From JAAURB01 sp049649525 (GTDB lineage Bacteria > Cyanobacteriota > Cyanobacteriia > Cyanobacteriales > Microcoleaceae): a DNA stretch of 64,000 bases. How positions within the stretch are numbered: position 1 is the first letter of the stretch; every line of letters starts with the position of its first letter. Where the stretch lies: NCBI GenBank assembly GCA_049649525.1, contig JBARZE010000016.1, forward strand, positions 129,256-193,255. The letters are read 5' to 3'. This document shows positions 17,453 to 26,981 of the stretch, in pieces. Under the pieces are notes generated by a model. It did not search any database and was not told the origin of the DNA. It was given only the letters and a program-made list of their open reading frames with translations. Position numbers and translations under genes: made by a program.

Positions 17453-17908
17453 ATGGAAGACTTTGGTAAAATTTTAGAGAATCATGTTCTCATCGTTTCT
17501 GTGCTGGCTTGTTTGGTGGCTCAAGCTTCTAAATTAGTCGTAGAACTGGTTCTGCACGGTAAAATTAATATCCGTGTGCTGACGACCACAGGCGGAATGC
17601 CGAGTGCTCACTCTGCTTTTGTCGGAGCCTTAGCCGCCGGAGTGGGTCAACGAATTGGATGGGATAGCCCTGAGTTTGCAATTGCGGTTGTCTTTGCTGT
17701 AATTGTTATGTACGATGCCGCCGGAGTGCGTCAAGCCGCCGGAAAACAGGCTCGAATTCTCAATCAAATGGTCGATGAGCTATTTCAGGAACATCCTCAA
17801 TTCAACGAAGACCGACTCAAGGAGTTGCTGGGACATACTCCCGTTCAAGTGATTGTGGGATTAGCTTTAGGAATTGCGGTCTGTTGGCTGAGTGAATTTA
17901 CTCCCTAA
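17453..17908 (+). CDS. Divergent PAP2-family (DUF212) membrane protein
   Basis: About 151 residues from ATG 17453 (a GTG at 17441 is an alternative). It has three or four hydrophobic segments and the motif TTGGMPSAHSAFVGALA, followed by VMYDAAGVRQAAGKQA. These resemble phosphatase type-2 acid phosphatase motifs, hence the name 'divergent PAP2'. The classical catalytic KX6RP part is missing, so lipid phosphatase activity is unproven. The gene commonly follows crtE in cyanobacteria, suggesting a possible link with prenyl-phosphate metabolism. Its stop abuts the convergent next gene. Confidence 0.87.
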   Translation: MEDFGKILENHVLIVSVLACLVAQASKLVVELVLHGKINIRVLTTTGGMPSAHSAFVGALAAGVGQRIGWDSPEFAIAVVFAVIVMYDAAGVRQAAGKQARILNQMVDELFQEHPQFNEDRLKELLGHTPVQVIVGLALGIAVCWLSEFTP

Positions 17909-18592
17909 TTAATCAAGTTGAGGACGAATCACAGTCACCAGACGACTATCGACCATTAAAGTTAAAAATCCTTCCTGGCTGAGGTCGTTGAGTCGGGACG
18001 TGGCTGCAACCGCATCACGGGTATATTCAATCAATAAGTAAGGCCGTTGACCATAAGAAACTAAGCCAATCTCTGCGTTGAGGGTTTGGCGCAATTGTTC
18101 GGCCAATTCCGGCTGATTTAAATAATCCACCAATACCGCATATCCCGGCCCTAATTGCTCTGGGTTAAAAGCAGAACGACGGGAAACTTGACGCACCGCA
18201 GACTGCCTGTTCTGTGGTGGTTCGGGGTCGGGTTCACGGGTTAAATCTTCAGCACTTCCGGGTTTAACGATATAAGCTTGTAAGCCCACTGCATCTTCTA
18301 AATAAGCCGCCCAGTCTTCAGCGATTAAGCGATCTTCAAATCCCCCGACACGGGTCACCACATCGTCTACATATTCACAGACTTCACTCTCAATATCACT
18401 CGGCAATGTCTGGAGTAGTTGCTGTTGTTCAGTAGAGGTTTGACTGACAATTAGCAACAAGTATTCATTCTCTTCTGGGGGTTGACAGGTTGTTTGAGCC
18501 GAGGCTGGCTCAATTGGACTGACCCCATTCAATAGCAGTAATGCTGCCCAACTGGCAAGAACTCTCAAGCCTCGAACTCGCATCTGATGCAT
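17909..18592 (-). CDS. Secreted/periplasmic protein of unknown function
   Basis: 227 residues with a clear Sec signal peptide (LASWAALLLLNGVSPIEPAS then AQ) and a likely cleavage near residue 33. The mature part is acidic and has two similar halves, each with an aromatic-hydrophobic strand pattern (EYLLLIVSQTSTEQQQLL; GYAVLVDYLNQPELAEQL; PYLLIEYTRDAVAATSRL), separated by a Pro/Glu-rich linker. The pattern resembles SPOR-like repeats, but I cannot confirm this. It converges on the DUF212 gene with no gap. No enzymatic motif is seen. Confidence 0.65.
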   Translation of the reverse strand: MHQMRVRGLRVLASWAALLLLNGVSPIEPASAQTTCQPPEENEYLLLIVSQTSTEQQQLLQTLPSDIESEVCEYVDDVVTRVGGFEDRLIAEDWAAYLEDAVGLQAYIVKPGSAEDLTREPDPEPPQNRQSAVRQVSRRSAFNPEQLGPGYAVLVDYLNQPELAEQLRQTLNAEIGLVSYGQRPYLLIEYTRDAVAATSRLNDLSQEGFLTLMVDSRLVTVIRPQLD

Positions 18593-18954
18593 ATTTTAAC
18601 TCAGTTTAACTCGATCTAGCTTTAGCCTCATTATTGTACACATCACTGAGGCAATTGTACTTAAGTAGTAGGACAACAACAGAATTTTCATTTCCTCAAC
18701 GCTCGTCTGAGGGAATTTTTGCCGTGACTAAACGCGGTTGAAATACCCCAGATCACGCAGTTTTTTACACCGGGTTTTATTTTGTCGCTGTGTTGGCTGT
18801 CTCCCATTTCAGATCGATCAATCCTATTCAGGGTAAATTCATACTAATTTTATCATCTCAACTGCCTTTTTTTTTAAATTTTTAGTTTTTTTATTATTTA
18901 TAATTTTAACAATTTATTGTTGAGGAAAAAACAATCTATCGTTATTCAACCGAC
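18593..18954. other. Intergenic, AT-rich
   Basis: 362 bp between two minus-strand genes, with long T and A/T runs (18866-18920). It must include the promoter of the secreted protein at its left end and the downstream flank of dprA at its right. No RNA gene or repeat recognised. Confidence 0.5.
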
Positions 18955-20094
18955 TCAACTCCGCTGATAACGCATTCCGGGTAACTGAGAAACAAATCCT
19001 AATAATTCTAACTGTAATAAACTACTCGAAACGATTGCGGTATCTAACCCAGCTTGTTCGACAATCGTATCAAATGAGATGGATTCTGAAGTCACTATTG
19101 CTAATACTTTTGCTAACTGCGGTTCTAATTCGGGTGTTGGCGGTTGGGGTGTGGGAGTAGGTTCAAGTAAAGATAACTTTTGTGGTTGTTCCCCATCCAA
19201 GGGCGGAATTGCACCGAGTTGTTCGAGTAATTCTTCTAAATTGACTGGAATGATTCCAGCACCGCCATTGATGAGTTTTAAACAACCTATTGACTGTTCA
19301 TCATCTAAACGTCCGGGTAAAACATACACATCTCGGCCAAATTCATTAGCAATATTAGCCGTAATTGATGCACCCGATCTAGTTCCCGCTTCCATTACAA
19401 AAATAGCACGACTTAAACCCGCAATAATACGGTTTCGGGCGGGAAAATGACAAGAGTTCGGTTGAGTTTCGGCAGGATATTCACTGAGAATTAATCCCTT
19501 TTCTGCTATTTGTTGAGACAGTTTTTGGTTACTTTTAGGATAAATTATATCCACCCCGGTTCCAAATACAGCAATGGTTCGTCCTCCTATTTGCAAACAG
19601 CTACGATGGGCCTCTGTGTCAATTCCCGCTGCCATTCCAGAGACAATAGTAAACCCCCGTTTTACCAGAGTAAAAGTGATTTTGCGAGTCCAGCGACGAC
19701 CATATTCTGTAGAATGTCGAGTTCCCACAATGGCAACAGCGGGAGTGATACCTTGATTTTCTTCCGGTTTTGGAATGCCGCGATAATATAATACGGGTGG
19801 TGGGGTGGGAATTTCGAGTAGTAAGCGAGGATAGTCTGCATCAGCAGGGGTCCAAAACTGAGGATTTTTAGCAGCGTGTTGTTCAATGAATTGAACGGGG
19901 TTCAATTGAGAACGCTGTTGAACCACTTTTTCCACCGTTTGTTTGCCAAAACCTTGTACTTGTTGCAAGGCAATTGCAGAAGCTCTCCAAGCCTCTTTTA
20001 AAGAACCAAACTGTTGTTGCAGTCGTTGTAGAGAAATTGGCCCGATTCCGGAAATTTGCGACCAACACACCCAATAATCCCGTTCTTGCAGCAA
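18955..20094 (-). CDS. dprA: DNA-processing protein DprA
   Basis: 379 residues. DprA protects incoming single-stranded DNA and loads RecA during natural transformation. The N-terminal helix-hairpin-helix region (ISGIGPISLQRLQQQFGS; VQGFGKQTVEKV) is followed by the Rossmann core: AIVGTRHSTEYGRRW, IVSGMAAGIDTEAH, TIAVFGTGVDIIYPKSN and HFPARNRIIAGLSRAIFVME. A C-terminal winged-helix domain (about 310-379) completes the protein. It is complete, which fits reports that many cyanobacteria are naturally competent, though competence pili genes are not in this window. Confidence 0.95.
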   Translation of the reverse strand: MLQERDYWVCWSQISGIGPISLQRLQQQFGSLKEAWRASAIALQQVQGFGKQTVEKVVQQRSQLNPVQFIEQHAAKNPQFWTPADADYPRLLLEIPTPPPVLYYRGIPKPEENQGITPAVAIVGTRHSTEYGRRWTRKITFTLVKRGFTIVSGMAAGIDTEAHRSCLQIGGRTIAVFGTGVDIIYPKSNQKLSQQIAEKGLILSEYPAETQPNSCHFPARNRIIAGLSRAIFVMEAGTRSGASITANIANEFGRDVYVLPGRLDDEQSIGCLKLINGGAGIIPVNLEELLEQLGAIPPLDGEQPQKLSLLEPTPTPQPPTPELEPQLAKVLAIVTSESISFDTIVEQAGLDTAIVSSSLLQLELLGFVSQLPGMRYQRS

Positions 20095-20158
20095 GCTTTC
20101 ACTCCTATTTTATTTTAATATCAGTATACCCAAGTGGTTAATTTTGATAGACATGTTA

Positions 20159-21826
20159 TCAAACGTCTTGATAAGAAGTTAATTCTACTAATGTTTCTGC
20201 CGCTTCTTTGGCTGCATCATTAAACGGCAGTAAGACTAAATCTGCACCTGCTTGTTGAAGTAATTTTTTCTCTGGAAGACTATGACTGGTTAAGGCAATT
20301 TTTCCTTGAAATTGAAGCTGTTTAAGAGTACGTAATAAAGCCAGTCCGACTCGTTGTCCCGGCAGAGTACTCACGACCCATTTCGCAGTATTAAGGGGTA
20401 ATGTTGCGGCAAATTCGGGGTCTTCTGCGTCTCCGTAAAAGGCTAGTATTCCTTGATGTCGCCAAGTATGAACCAGTTCTGGGTCAAAATCAATACCAAC
20501 AATTGATAACTGCTGTTGAGATAAATATTGTAATAAATTACCGCCATAACGTCCTAATCCAAATACAATGATATCGACTTCCGCATGATTGAATAGTGTT
20601 AGTTCATCTTGTTGTTTATTGAAAGTAGAATTGAGACGATTAATCCAAGCTAAATAGGGAGAGAGAAAATCATAAAGGCGATGGGAATCAATAATCATAT
20701 AAGTGGAAACTGCCATTGTAATAATCCCAATTAAAGTAATTAAGCCTAAAGTCTCTTCTGTAATTTGTCCTAAACTTACGCCTAATGTAGCAAGAATGAG
20801 AGAAAATTCACTAATTTGACCTAAAGATAAACTGGTAATTACACTGGTGTATTTATGATATCCCATTAATCCGACTAATACCATTACCATTAACGGTTTT
20901 CCAAGCAGAACAAATACAGATAAAATTAAAGCAGGTAAGATTTCATTACCCAAGTGATTTACATCAATATGAAACCCTAAATTGATAAAGAAAAACAATA
21001 AAAGAAAATCCCGTAAACTGACGAGGCGTGCGCCTAAATCTGTTCGATATGGGGTAGCAGCAAGAGAAACTCCAGCTAGAAAAGCCCCGACTTCCTGACT
21101 AAATCCCAGGGCATCTCCTAAGGCAGCTAATGCCACCGCCCAAGAAATTGCAAAGATTAGTAATAATTCTGTAGATTGCGCTAAAGCAGGTAATAGTTTG
21201 GGGAAAAGATAACGAGTAATTAAGGCAACACAGGCGATAAAAAGACTCCCTTTCAACAATACAGTTATTAATTCTTGTGCTAATCCTCGATCGGAATTTT
21301 CAGTAAAAGCACTCATGGCAATCATCACCAAGACCACCACAATATCTTGAACAATTAGAATTCCTAGGGCAATTCTTCCATGTAAAGCATCAATTTCTCG
21401 CCGATCTGATAATAATTTAACAATAATAATGGTACTAGAAAACGTTAAAGCAATACCGACATAAAATGCGGAAATTGAATTAAGTCCTAATGCAACCGCA
21501 ATTAAGTATCCTAAACTGCCTGTGATTAAAATCTGTCCAATACCTGTTGTTAGCGCAACTGAACCCACGGCTTTAATTTCATGGGGATCTAATTTCAATC
21601 CAACTACAAATAAAAGTAGGGCAATACCCAATTCTGCAAAGAGTTCTAATTGTTCGTTAGCATTAACAATATTAATACCCGCAGGCCCAACAAGAATACC
21701 CACAATAATAAAAGCAATAATTAATGGTTGTCGTAATTTTAGGGCCAAGAATCCGACTCCTGTCGCGATCGCCAAAATGATGGCAATTTCATAAAAAATA
21801 TTACTAAAATCAATCATCGCGATCAT
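20159..21826 (-). CDS. CPA2-family cation:proton antiporter with TrkA-N domain
   Basis: 555 residues. About 390 N-terminal residues form 12-13 transmembrane helices typical of the KefB/CPA2 family (QPLIIAFIIVGILVGPAGI; ELGIALLLFVVGLKLDP; LTFSSTIIIVKLLSD). After a linker, residues 415-550 form a TrkA-N (RCK) nucleotide-binding domain: DIIVFGLGRYGGNLLQYL with the Gly-rich loop, then VGIDFDPE and a conserved ALTSHS strand. It likely exchanges K+ or Na+ for H+ with NAD(H)-linked gating. Cyanobacterial NapA/NhaS-type proteins are an alternative label. A second in-frame ATG lies three codons downstream. Confidence 0.9.
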   Translation of the reverse strand: MIAMIDFSNIFYEIAIILAIATGVGFLALKLRQPLIIAFIIVGILVGPAGINIVNANEQLELFAELGIALLLFVVGLKLDPHEIKAVGSVALTTGIGQILITGSLGYLIAVALGLNSISAFYVGIALTFSSTIIIVKLLSDRREIDALHGRIALGILIVQDIVVVLVMIAMSAFTENSDRGLAQELITVLLKGSLFIACVALITRYLFPKLLPALAQSTELLLIFAISWAVALAALGDALGFSQEVGAFLAGVSLAATPYRTDLGARLVSLRDFLLLFFFINLGFHIDVNHLGNEILPALILSVFVLLGKPLMVMVLVGLMGYHKYTSVITSLSLGQISEFSLILATLGVSLGQITEETLGLITLIGIITMAVSTYMIIDSHRLYDFLSPYLAWINRLNSTFNKQQDELTLFNHAEVDIIVFGLGRYGGNLLQYLSQQQLSIVGIDFDPELVHTWRHQGILAFYGDAEDPEFAATLPLNTAKWVVSTLPGQRVGLALLRTLKQLQFQGKIALTSHSLPEKKLLQQAGADLVLLPFNDAAKEAAETLVELTSYQDV

Positions 21827-21926
21827 CTAATAAATTGCAAGAATTCAGTATTACGATTACAATTAATTTTATCATCATAGCTGAGATACTTTTGCTTGTA
21901 TTCCTATCGTTAATAATTATTCATAA

Positions 21927-22571
21927 TTAAAAAGCTATTGACTCGTTTTTACTTAACCAAGTAATGGCTATTTCAATCCATTGATCGGCCGTTTTCTCTC
22001 CGGTTTCTTGATAATTATGACTAATAAATTCTAATGTTTGCATCACTTCAGAGGCACTGTATCCTAAAGCCAGTAACGTCATTTCAATATCTTCTTGAAT
22101 TTCCACTGTTAAACCTGGCGTAGAAGCCGTTATTAATCCCATTTGTTGTCGCCATTGAGACAGTTTTGTTTTCAATTCTAAAGTAATTCGTTCTGCGGTT
22201 TTCTTTCCTACTCCTGGCGTTTGTATTAAAATTCGAGTATTTTCACTCACAATTGCTTGTACTAAATCCTGAATTCCTAAAGTATCGAGTAATGCAATTG
22301 CCAATTGTGTCCCAATACCGCTAACACTGACTAACTGTCGAAATAAATCCCGTTCTGCCAAACTTAAAAAGCCATATAAAACCATTTGATCTTCTCTGAC
22401 TTGTAAATGAGTAAAGACTTGAATAATTTCTCCGATAGCAGGCATTTGAGTCACCATTCTCGGCACAATTTGTAACTCATACCCAATATTATTGACCTCT
22501 AATACCAAGATTACCCGTGGAGTATTTTGTTTGTAAATTCCTATAATTGTTCCTTTTAAAAAATTAAGCAT
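21927..22571 (-). CDS. ruvA: Holliday junction DNA helicase subunit RuvA
   Basis: 214 residues. It tetramerises on four-way junctions and directs RuvB branch migration. Domain I (OB-fold) begins MLNFLKGTIIGI and includes VLEVNNIGYELQI. Domain II carries tandem helix-hairpin-helix motifs (LVSVSGIGTQLAIALLD; IQTPGVGKKTAERITLELK). Domain III (about 155-210, MTLLALGYSASEVMQTL) is the RuvB-contact helix bundle. Complete. It is transcribed divergently from the MFS gene across only 61 bp. Confidence 0.95.
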   Translation of the reverse strand: MLNFLKGTIIGIYKQNTPRVILVLEVNNIGYELQIVPRMVTQMPAIGEIIQVFTHLQVREDQMVLYGFLSLAERDLFRQLVSVSGIGTQLAIALLDTLGIQDLVQAIVSENTRILIQTPGVGKKTAERITLELKTKLSQWRQQMGLITASTPGLTVEIQEDIEMTLLALGYSASEVMQTLEFISHNYQETGEKTADQWIEIAITWLSKNESIAF

Positions 22572-22632
22572 TTAGTTATTAAAATCTGTTAAAATAAGTG
22601 AAACTGTGAATTAAACCGGGGATGTTTTAGGA

Positions 22633-23883
22633 ATGGGATTAAACCCCAAAAAATTATTATCATGGCTACCTCAACTCAATCCCCAAGTTTGGATTTTAGC
22701 ATTAGGTCGCTTATTATCTCAAATCGGTTCAGGATTTACGTTATTTTATGCGCCCATTTTCTTTGTAAACCAAGTTGGATTATCTGCAACAGCCGTTGGA
22801 ATTGGTATCGGCAGCGGTCAAATTTCTGGGATTATTGGCCGATTTTTAGGGGGTTCTTTTTCAGATTCTCCCCATTGGGGAAGACGACAAACTTTAATCT
22901 TATCTGCGATTATTTCTGCGATTGCTTCTTTCGTTTTAAGCGCAGCACAAGACTTTATTAGCGTTGTTATTGGTAATTTAATTTTAGGTTTAGGAATCGG
23001 ATTATATTGGCCTGCAACTGAAACGGTCATTGCTGATTTAACAGTTGGGAAAAAGCGCAACGAAGCTTACGCAATTTCTCGTTTAGCCGATAATATAGGC
23101 TTGCAAATAGGGATTGTTTTGGCGGGAATATTAATTGCCACGACATCCGCCTATCGAGTGTTATTTATCGTTAACGGGATTTCTTTTATTGTCTATGCAG
23201 CCGTAGTTTATTGGGGAATAAAAGAAACATATAAACCCCAGTTTTCAAAATCATCTAATCAAAAATTAGATTTAAAAAAGAGTTGGGGAAAAGCACTCAG
23301 TGATAAAACTCTACTTACTTTTGTCGCCGTCAATATTCTATTTACCCTCTATATCTCTCAAGTCCATAGTGCCATTCCTCTGTATTTAAATAACTTTGTT
23401 AAACCTCAACTTTCCCCCACAGTCATTAGTGGACTCTTTACAGGATATATTGCTATTTCTGTATTGCTACAACTGCCTGTTGCTCGTTTACTTAGCCGCT
23501 GGAGTCATGCTCAAGCATTGATGGTATCTGCCAGTATTTGGGGAATCGGATTTATTTTTATTTTCTTAATGGGAATTGCTGGAGAAAACGTCCTGATTTA
23601 TGGTATTCTAGCATTAGGGATTTTGGCGATCGCCACGATTAGTTATACCCCTTCTGCCTCAGCATTAGTTGCAGATTTAGCACCGGAATCATTACGGGGA
23701 ACCTATTTAGCAATTAACGCTCAATGTTGGGCAATTGGCTATTTAATCGGGCCACCGCTGGGAGGATGGGTATTGGATCAAACCCCACAAACTGTGTATC
23801 GTTATTGGTTATTTCTGGCCTTCAGTGTGATACTCGGAATATTAATATTGTATTCTTTAAATCAGCAAATTAAACAGGATTAA
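22633..23883 (+). CDS. Major facilitator superfamily transporter
   Basis: 416 residues, 12 predicted membrane helices. The motif between helices 2 and 3, GGSFSDSPHWGRRQTL, is a version of the MFS signature GxxxDxxGRR. The cytoplasmic loop of about 30 polar residues near residue 205 separates two six-helix halves. The C-terminal half has SASALVADLAPESLRGTYLA, common in drug-efflux-like members. Substrate unknown. It is followed 20 bp later by a small gene and then a HAD phosphatase gene, likely one transcript. Confidence 0.88.
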   Translation: MGLNPKKLLSWLPQLNPQVWILALGRLLSQIGSGFTLFYAPIFFVNQVGLSATAVGIGIGSGQISGIIGRFLGGSFSDSPHWGRRQTLILSAIISAIASFVLSAAQDFISVVIGNLILGLGIGLYWPATETVIADLTVGKKRNEAYAISRLADNIGLQIGIVLAGILIATTSAYRVLFIVNGISFIVYAAVVYWGIKETYKPQFSKSSNQKLDLKKSWGKALSDKTLLTFVAVNILFTLYISQVHSAIPLYLNNFVKPQLSPTVISGLFTGYIAISVLLQLPVARLLSRWSHAQALMVSASIWGIGFIFIFLMGIAGENVLIYGILALGILAIATISYTPSASALVADLAPESLRGTYLAINAQCWAIGYLIGPPLGGWVLDQTPQTVYRYWLFLAFSVILGILILYSLNQQIKQD

Positions 23884-23903
23884 AGTAAAATTTGGATGAT
23901 ATT

Positions 23904-24095
23904 ATGGGACGACAAGCCAAGCTAAAAAAACAACGCAAGCAAGCACAAAACGATCCAGTTATTGACTCAACTGGACAACAAGAAGATAAGAATCCTAAAG
24001 CATTTGTTAAAAATTTAGAAAAAGAAGGTTATTCATTAAAAGAAACTCAAAAAAGTCCAGAAATTCCGGATAATTCAGTTAAACCTCAAATTTAA
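23904..24095 (+). CDS. Small basic cyanobacterial protein of unknown function
   Basis: 63 residues starting at ATG 23904 (MGRQAKLKKQRKQ); an upstream in-frame TTG at 23892 is less likely. The very basic N-terminus looks like a nucleic-acid or ribosome-binding tail. The middle KAFVKNLEKEGYSLKETQ may form a short amphipathic helix, and the end is Pro-rich. It sits between the MFS and HAD genes with short gaps, so it is probably translated from the same message. No function is known. Confidence 0.6.
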   Translation: MGRQAKLKKQRKQAQNDPVIDSTGQQEDKNPKAFVKNLEKEGYSLKETQKSPEIPDNSVKPQI

Positions 24096-24107
24096 AATTA
24101 GTTAAAA

Positions 24108-24851
24108 ATGGCAGAGTTAAAAGCACTTATTTTTGATGTAGACGGCACAGTTGCCAATACAGAAGAAGACGGACATCGGGTGGCATTTAATCAAGCTTTT
24201 GCTGAGGCTGGGTATGATTGGAATTGGTCTGTTAATTTTTATGGTGAATTACTCAAAATTGGTGGGGGAGAAGAAAGGATTTATTATTATCTAAATCAAT
24301 ATCAATCTCAACTCAAATCAAAAACCAGTTTAGAAGAATTAGCCGATCATTTACATCAAATTAAAAATAAGTATTATCAAGAAAGATTAGACACTGGATT
24401 AATTGATTTACGCATCGGAGTCAAACGGTTAATGACAGCAGCCAGAGAACAAGGAATAACCCTAGCAATTGCCACCACAAGTGCTGTTCCTAATGTAATG
24501 AAATTACTCGAAAAAAAACTCGATCCAGAGTGGTTTGAAGTCATTGGCGCGGGGGATATGGTTCCGCAGAAAAAGCCCGCCCCCGATGTTTATCATTATG
24601 TCTTAAATCAGTTAGATATAGAACCGGAAAACTGTATTGTATTTGAAGATTCAAATATCGGTTTAACAGCCGCTGCTGAATTGAATTTAACTACAATTGT
24701 CACAGTCAATGATTATACTAAAGATCAAGACTTTTCCGCCGCTACCGCAGTCATTAATCATTTAGGTGAACCCGAAAATCCGATGACTGTAATATCCGGC
24801 AATTTAACCGGAGAATATGTCACGATTGAAAGTTTAAAACAATTATTATAA
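24108..24851 (+). CDS. HAD-superfamily phosphatase (CbbY/Gph-like)
   Basis: 247 residues. Motif I is LIFDVDGTVANTE (nucleophile Asp10, acid/base Asp12). Motif II lies in IAIATTSAVPN, motif III in PQKKPAPDVYHYVL and motif IV in CIVFEDSNIGLTAAAE. The cap domain of about 80 residues after motif I is the helical type of beta-phosphoglucomutase/CbbY-like enzymes. In plastids and cyanobacteria CbbY homologues act on xylulose-1,5-bisphosphate, but sugar-phosphate specificity here is inferred. It converges on the membrane glycosyltransferase gene, 6 bp apart. Confidence 0.9.
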   Translation: MAELKALIFDVDGTVANTEEDGHRVAFNQAFAEAGYDWNWSVNFYGELLKIGGGEERIYYYLNQYQSQLKSKTSLEELADHLHQIKNKYYQERLDTGLIDLRIGVKRLMTAAREQGITLAIATTSAVPNVMKLLEKKLDPEWFEVIGAGDMVPQKKPAPDVYHYVLNQLDIEPENCIVFEDSNIGLTAAAELNLTTIVTVNDYTKDQDFSAATAVINHLGEPENPMTVISGNLTGEYVTIESLKQLL

Positions 24852-24857
24852 CCCTGT

Positions 24858-26537
24858 TTAAATAGAAGGGAATGGAGGCTTTACTAATGTCCAGCCTTGA
24901 ACCGTTCCTAAAGCGTCGCTGGGTTTAATTTGAAGGTCATTTAAAGTAGAACGATCTAACAGAAAATAAGCGGATTTAGACGCTTGCCAATATTGCTGTA
25001 ATTCTTCTAAATCTCGAGGTTGAACTTTGCGATCGCTATAAAAATTTAGAGAAGGACGAGAGTAGGGATGAGACATATAAATTTTAGCATTGGGAGGGGT
25101 GTGAGTTTGAATTAACTCCGCTATCGGTTTTACCGGGTAATCTTCCGCTAATTCCCAAACCCAATGGGTAGACGTACAAAATAAAAACAGAGAAACATAT
25201 AATCCCCAAATTAGAATTAATAAAAACTGTCGATCTTTTTGTACGAGAAGAAAAACCGAAGCAGTTAAAGTTAAAGCTAGGGCAGTTGCTGTCAATTTTA
25301 AGGGTAAATCTACCCCACTGACTGGAATTAACGGAATTAAATTATTGAGATACAAACAAGCCACCCAACTCACCCCAGCCAAAAAGGCAAGAATGGGCCA
25401 AAAACGTTCAGGTAATGGAGATAGAAAATCTGAATTAGCAGAGTCTTGATCGTGCCAATGTCCGGTTTCACGGTTACCTTCTCGCCAGACTTCTGCGATA
25501 TAAGCCCCCACCGCTAAAGCAAACGCCGGATAAAGGGGTAAAACATACCAAGGTAACTTCGTACTCATCAGTGAAATTGCCAACAGATAAACCCCAGTCC
25601 AAACTAAAATTAATTTAGCCCAACTAAAAAGACGATTTTGCCAACAGAGGTAAAGTCCGGGTATCCAAAATATTAACCAAGGCAAAGAATACTTTAAAAT
25701 TTCAAATAAATAATAAAAAGGATTTCCTTGATGATTTTCCACCGGTTGCCAAATGCGGCGTAAAGATTGATGCAATAAATTGGTTGTAATAAATGCTTCA
25801 CCTTGATGCATCCATTGGGCAGTATACCAATATAAAATAGGAACACAACCTAAACTAATTCCCAACCAAAAAAAACGAGATTTGAGTAAACGGGGTGTAT
25901 CCCATAATAAAAACAATATCGCCACTGCCCCCAATAATAGTCCGAGTATCACTCCCTTGGTTAAACATAGAAAACCAAAGGCTAAACCGCTTCCCAGGGC
26001 GTATCGTAAATTTCGCCGCGATCGCAATACACACCCCATCATCAATATCATCAAACACAATACCGTCCCATCCAACATCGCCAAACGTCCGTGACGCACT
26101 ACTGGCAGTAACGTTAGATACACTAAAGCGGAAAATACAGCAGGAGTCCGACGATGAAATAATTCTAATCCTGTCCAATATAAAATCGGCACCGATGCGG
26201 CTGTGAGAAATGCTGATGGAAACCGGGCAGTCCATTCCTCTATTCCCCAAAGATTGTACATCCAGCAAATCAACAGATGCACCAAAGGTGGCTTGTTAAG
26301 ATAGGGCGTACCATGTAACGTCGGATGCAGCCAATCCGCTTTTCCTTGGGCAATTTCCCGTGCCACTTGTGCTACAATCCCCTCATCCCAATCTCGTAGG
26401 GGAACGTTTCCCAGGGCAACACAGAAGAGTAGTAGGGCGGCGAGGAATAACCCCACTCCCCATAGTTGGTTAAGAGAGACTGGGTTAATTTTAGTTTGAT
26501 ATTTCGGACTACCGGGTGTAAAGATTAGACGAGGCAT
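24858..26537 (-). CDS. GT39/GT83-like membrane glycosyltransferase (ArnT-like)
   Basis: 559 residues with about 11-12 membrane helices. The first periplasmic loop has RDWDEGIVAQVAREIAQG and GTPYLNKPPLVHLLI, the conserved Asp-Glu and KPPL pattern of polyprenyl-phosphate-sugar-dependent transferases (ArnT/PMT family). A soluble C-terminal portion follows from about residue 475 (IYMSHPYSRPSLNFYSDR). It probably moves a lipid-linked sugar onto a periplasmic acceptor such as lipid A or a glycan; donor and acceptor are unknown. Located 11.5 kb from the polysaccharide locus, so a connection is only possible. Confidence 0.87.
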   Translation of the reverse strand: MPRLIFTPGSPKYQTKINPVSLNQLWGVGLFLAALLLFCVALGNVPLRDWDEGIVAQVAREIAQGKADWLHPTLHGTPYLNKPPLVHLLICWMYNLWGIEEWTARFPSAFLTAASVPILYWTGLELFHRRTPAVFSALVYLTLLPVVRHGRLAMLDGTVLCLMILMMGCVLRSRRNLRYALGSGLAFGFLCLTKGVILGLLLGAVAILFLLWDTPRLLKSRFFWLGISLGCVPILYWYTAQWMHQGEAFITTNLLHQSLRRIWQPVENHQGNPFYYLFEILKYSLPWLIFWIPGLYLCWQNRLFSWAKLILVWTGVYLLAISLMSTKLPWYVLPLYPAFALAVGAYIAEVWREGNRETGHWHDQDSANSDFLSPLPERFWPILAFLAGVSWVACLYLNNLIPLIPVSGVDLPLKLTATALALTLTASVFLLVQKDRQFLLILIWGLYVSLFLFCTSTHWVWELAEDYPVKPIAELIQTHTPPNAKIYMSHPYSRPSLNFYSDRKVQPRDLEELQQYWQASKSAYFLLDRSTLNDLQIKPSDALGTVQGWTLVKPPFPSI

Positions 26538-26584
26538 AGATGGGGTAAGTTATGAAACCACAGAGGCACTTAGGGCGCAGAGGG

Positions 26585-26981
26585 TTAGTTATTGAGGAGG
26601 CGTTTGATGCCATTTTTGAGGAAGGGGACATTAAAGTTGATTAATAATCCTAAGCGGAGTTTACGGAGTTTGAGATAGGTTAATAATTGAGCTTCATGGA
26701 TGGGTAGAATTGCTGTAACTGCTTTTAATTCTACAATCACGAATGTCTTCTACCAATAAGTCTAAACGATAGCCACATTCTAATTGCAATCCCTTGTAAA
26801 ATACAGGCTGAGGCACTGGTTGATCAACCTTTAATCTTCGCTGTTGTAATTCATACACTAAACAAGCCTCATAAGCTGACTCCAGTAACCCCAGCCCCAA
26901 CTCCCGATGCACAGCAATTGCTGCCCCAATAATCTCTCCCGAGATCTGATTTAACTCATCGATTTTCCCTCTGTGGTTCAT
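26585..26981 (-). pseudogene. GxxExxY family gene, frameshifted
   Basis: The intact frame gives the N-terminal ISGEIIGAAIAVHRELGLGL then LESAYEACLVYEL, which is the GxxExxY signature, through YRLDLLVEDI. After that the frame turns to nonsense (RDCRIKSSYS) and stops at 26694. In the next frame the family C-terminus continues perfectly: VIVELKAVTAILPIHEAQLL, LTYLKLRKLRLGLLINF and KNGIKRLLNN, ending at a TAA at 26585. One extra base around 26741-26744 (ATTCGTG instead of ATCGTG) explains this. GxxExxY proteins are PD-(D/E)xK-like with unknown function. Either a real pseudogene or a sequencing error. Confidence 0.85.
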
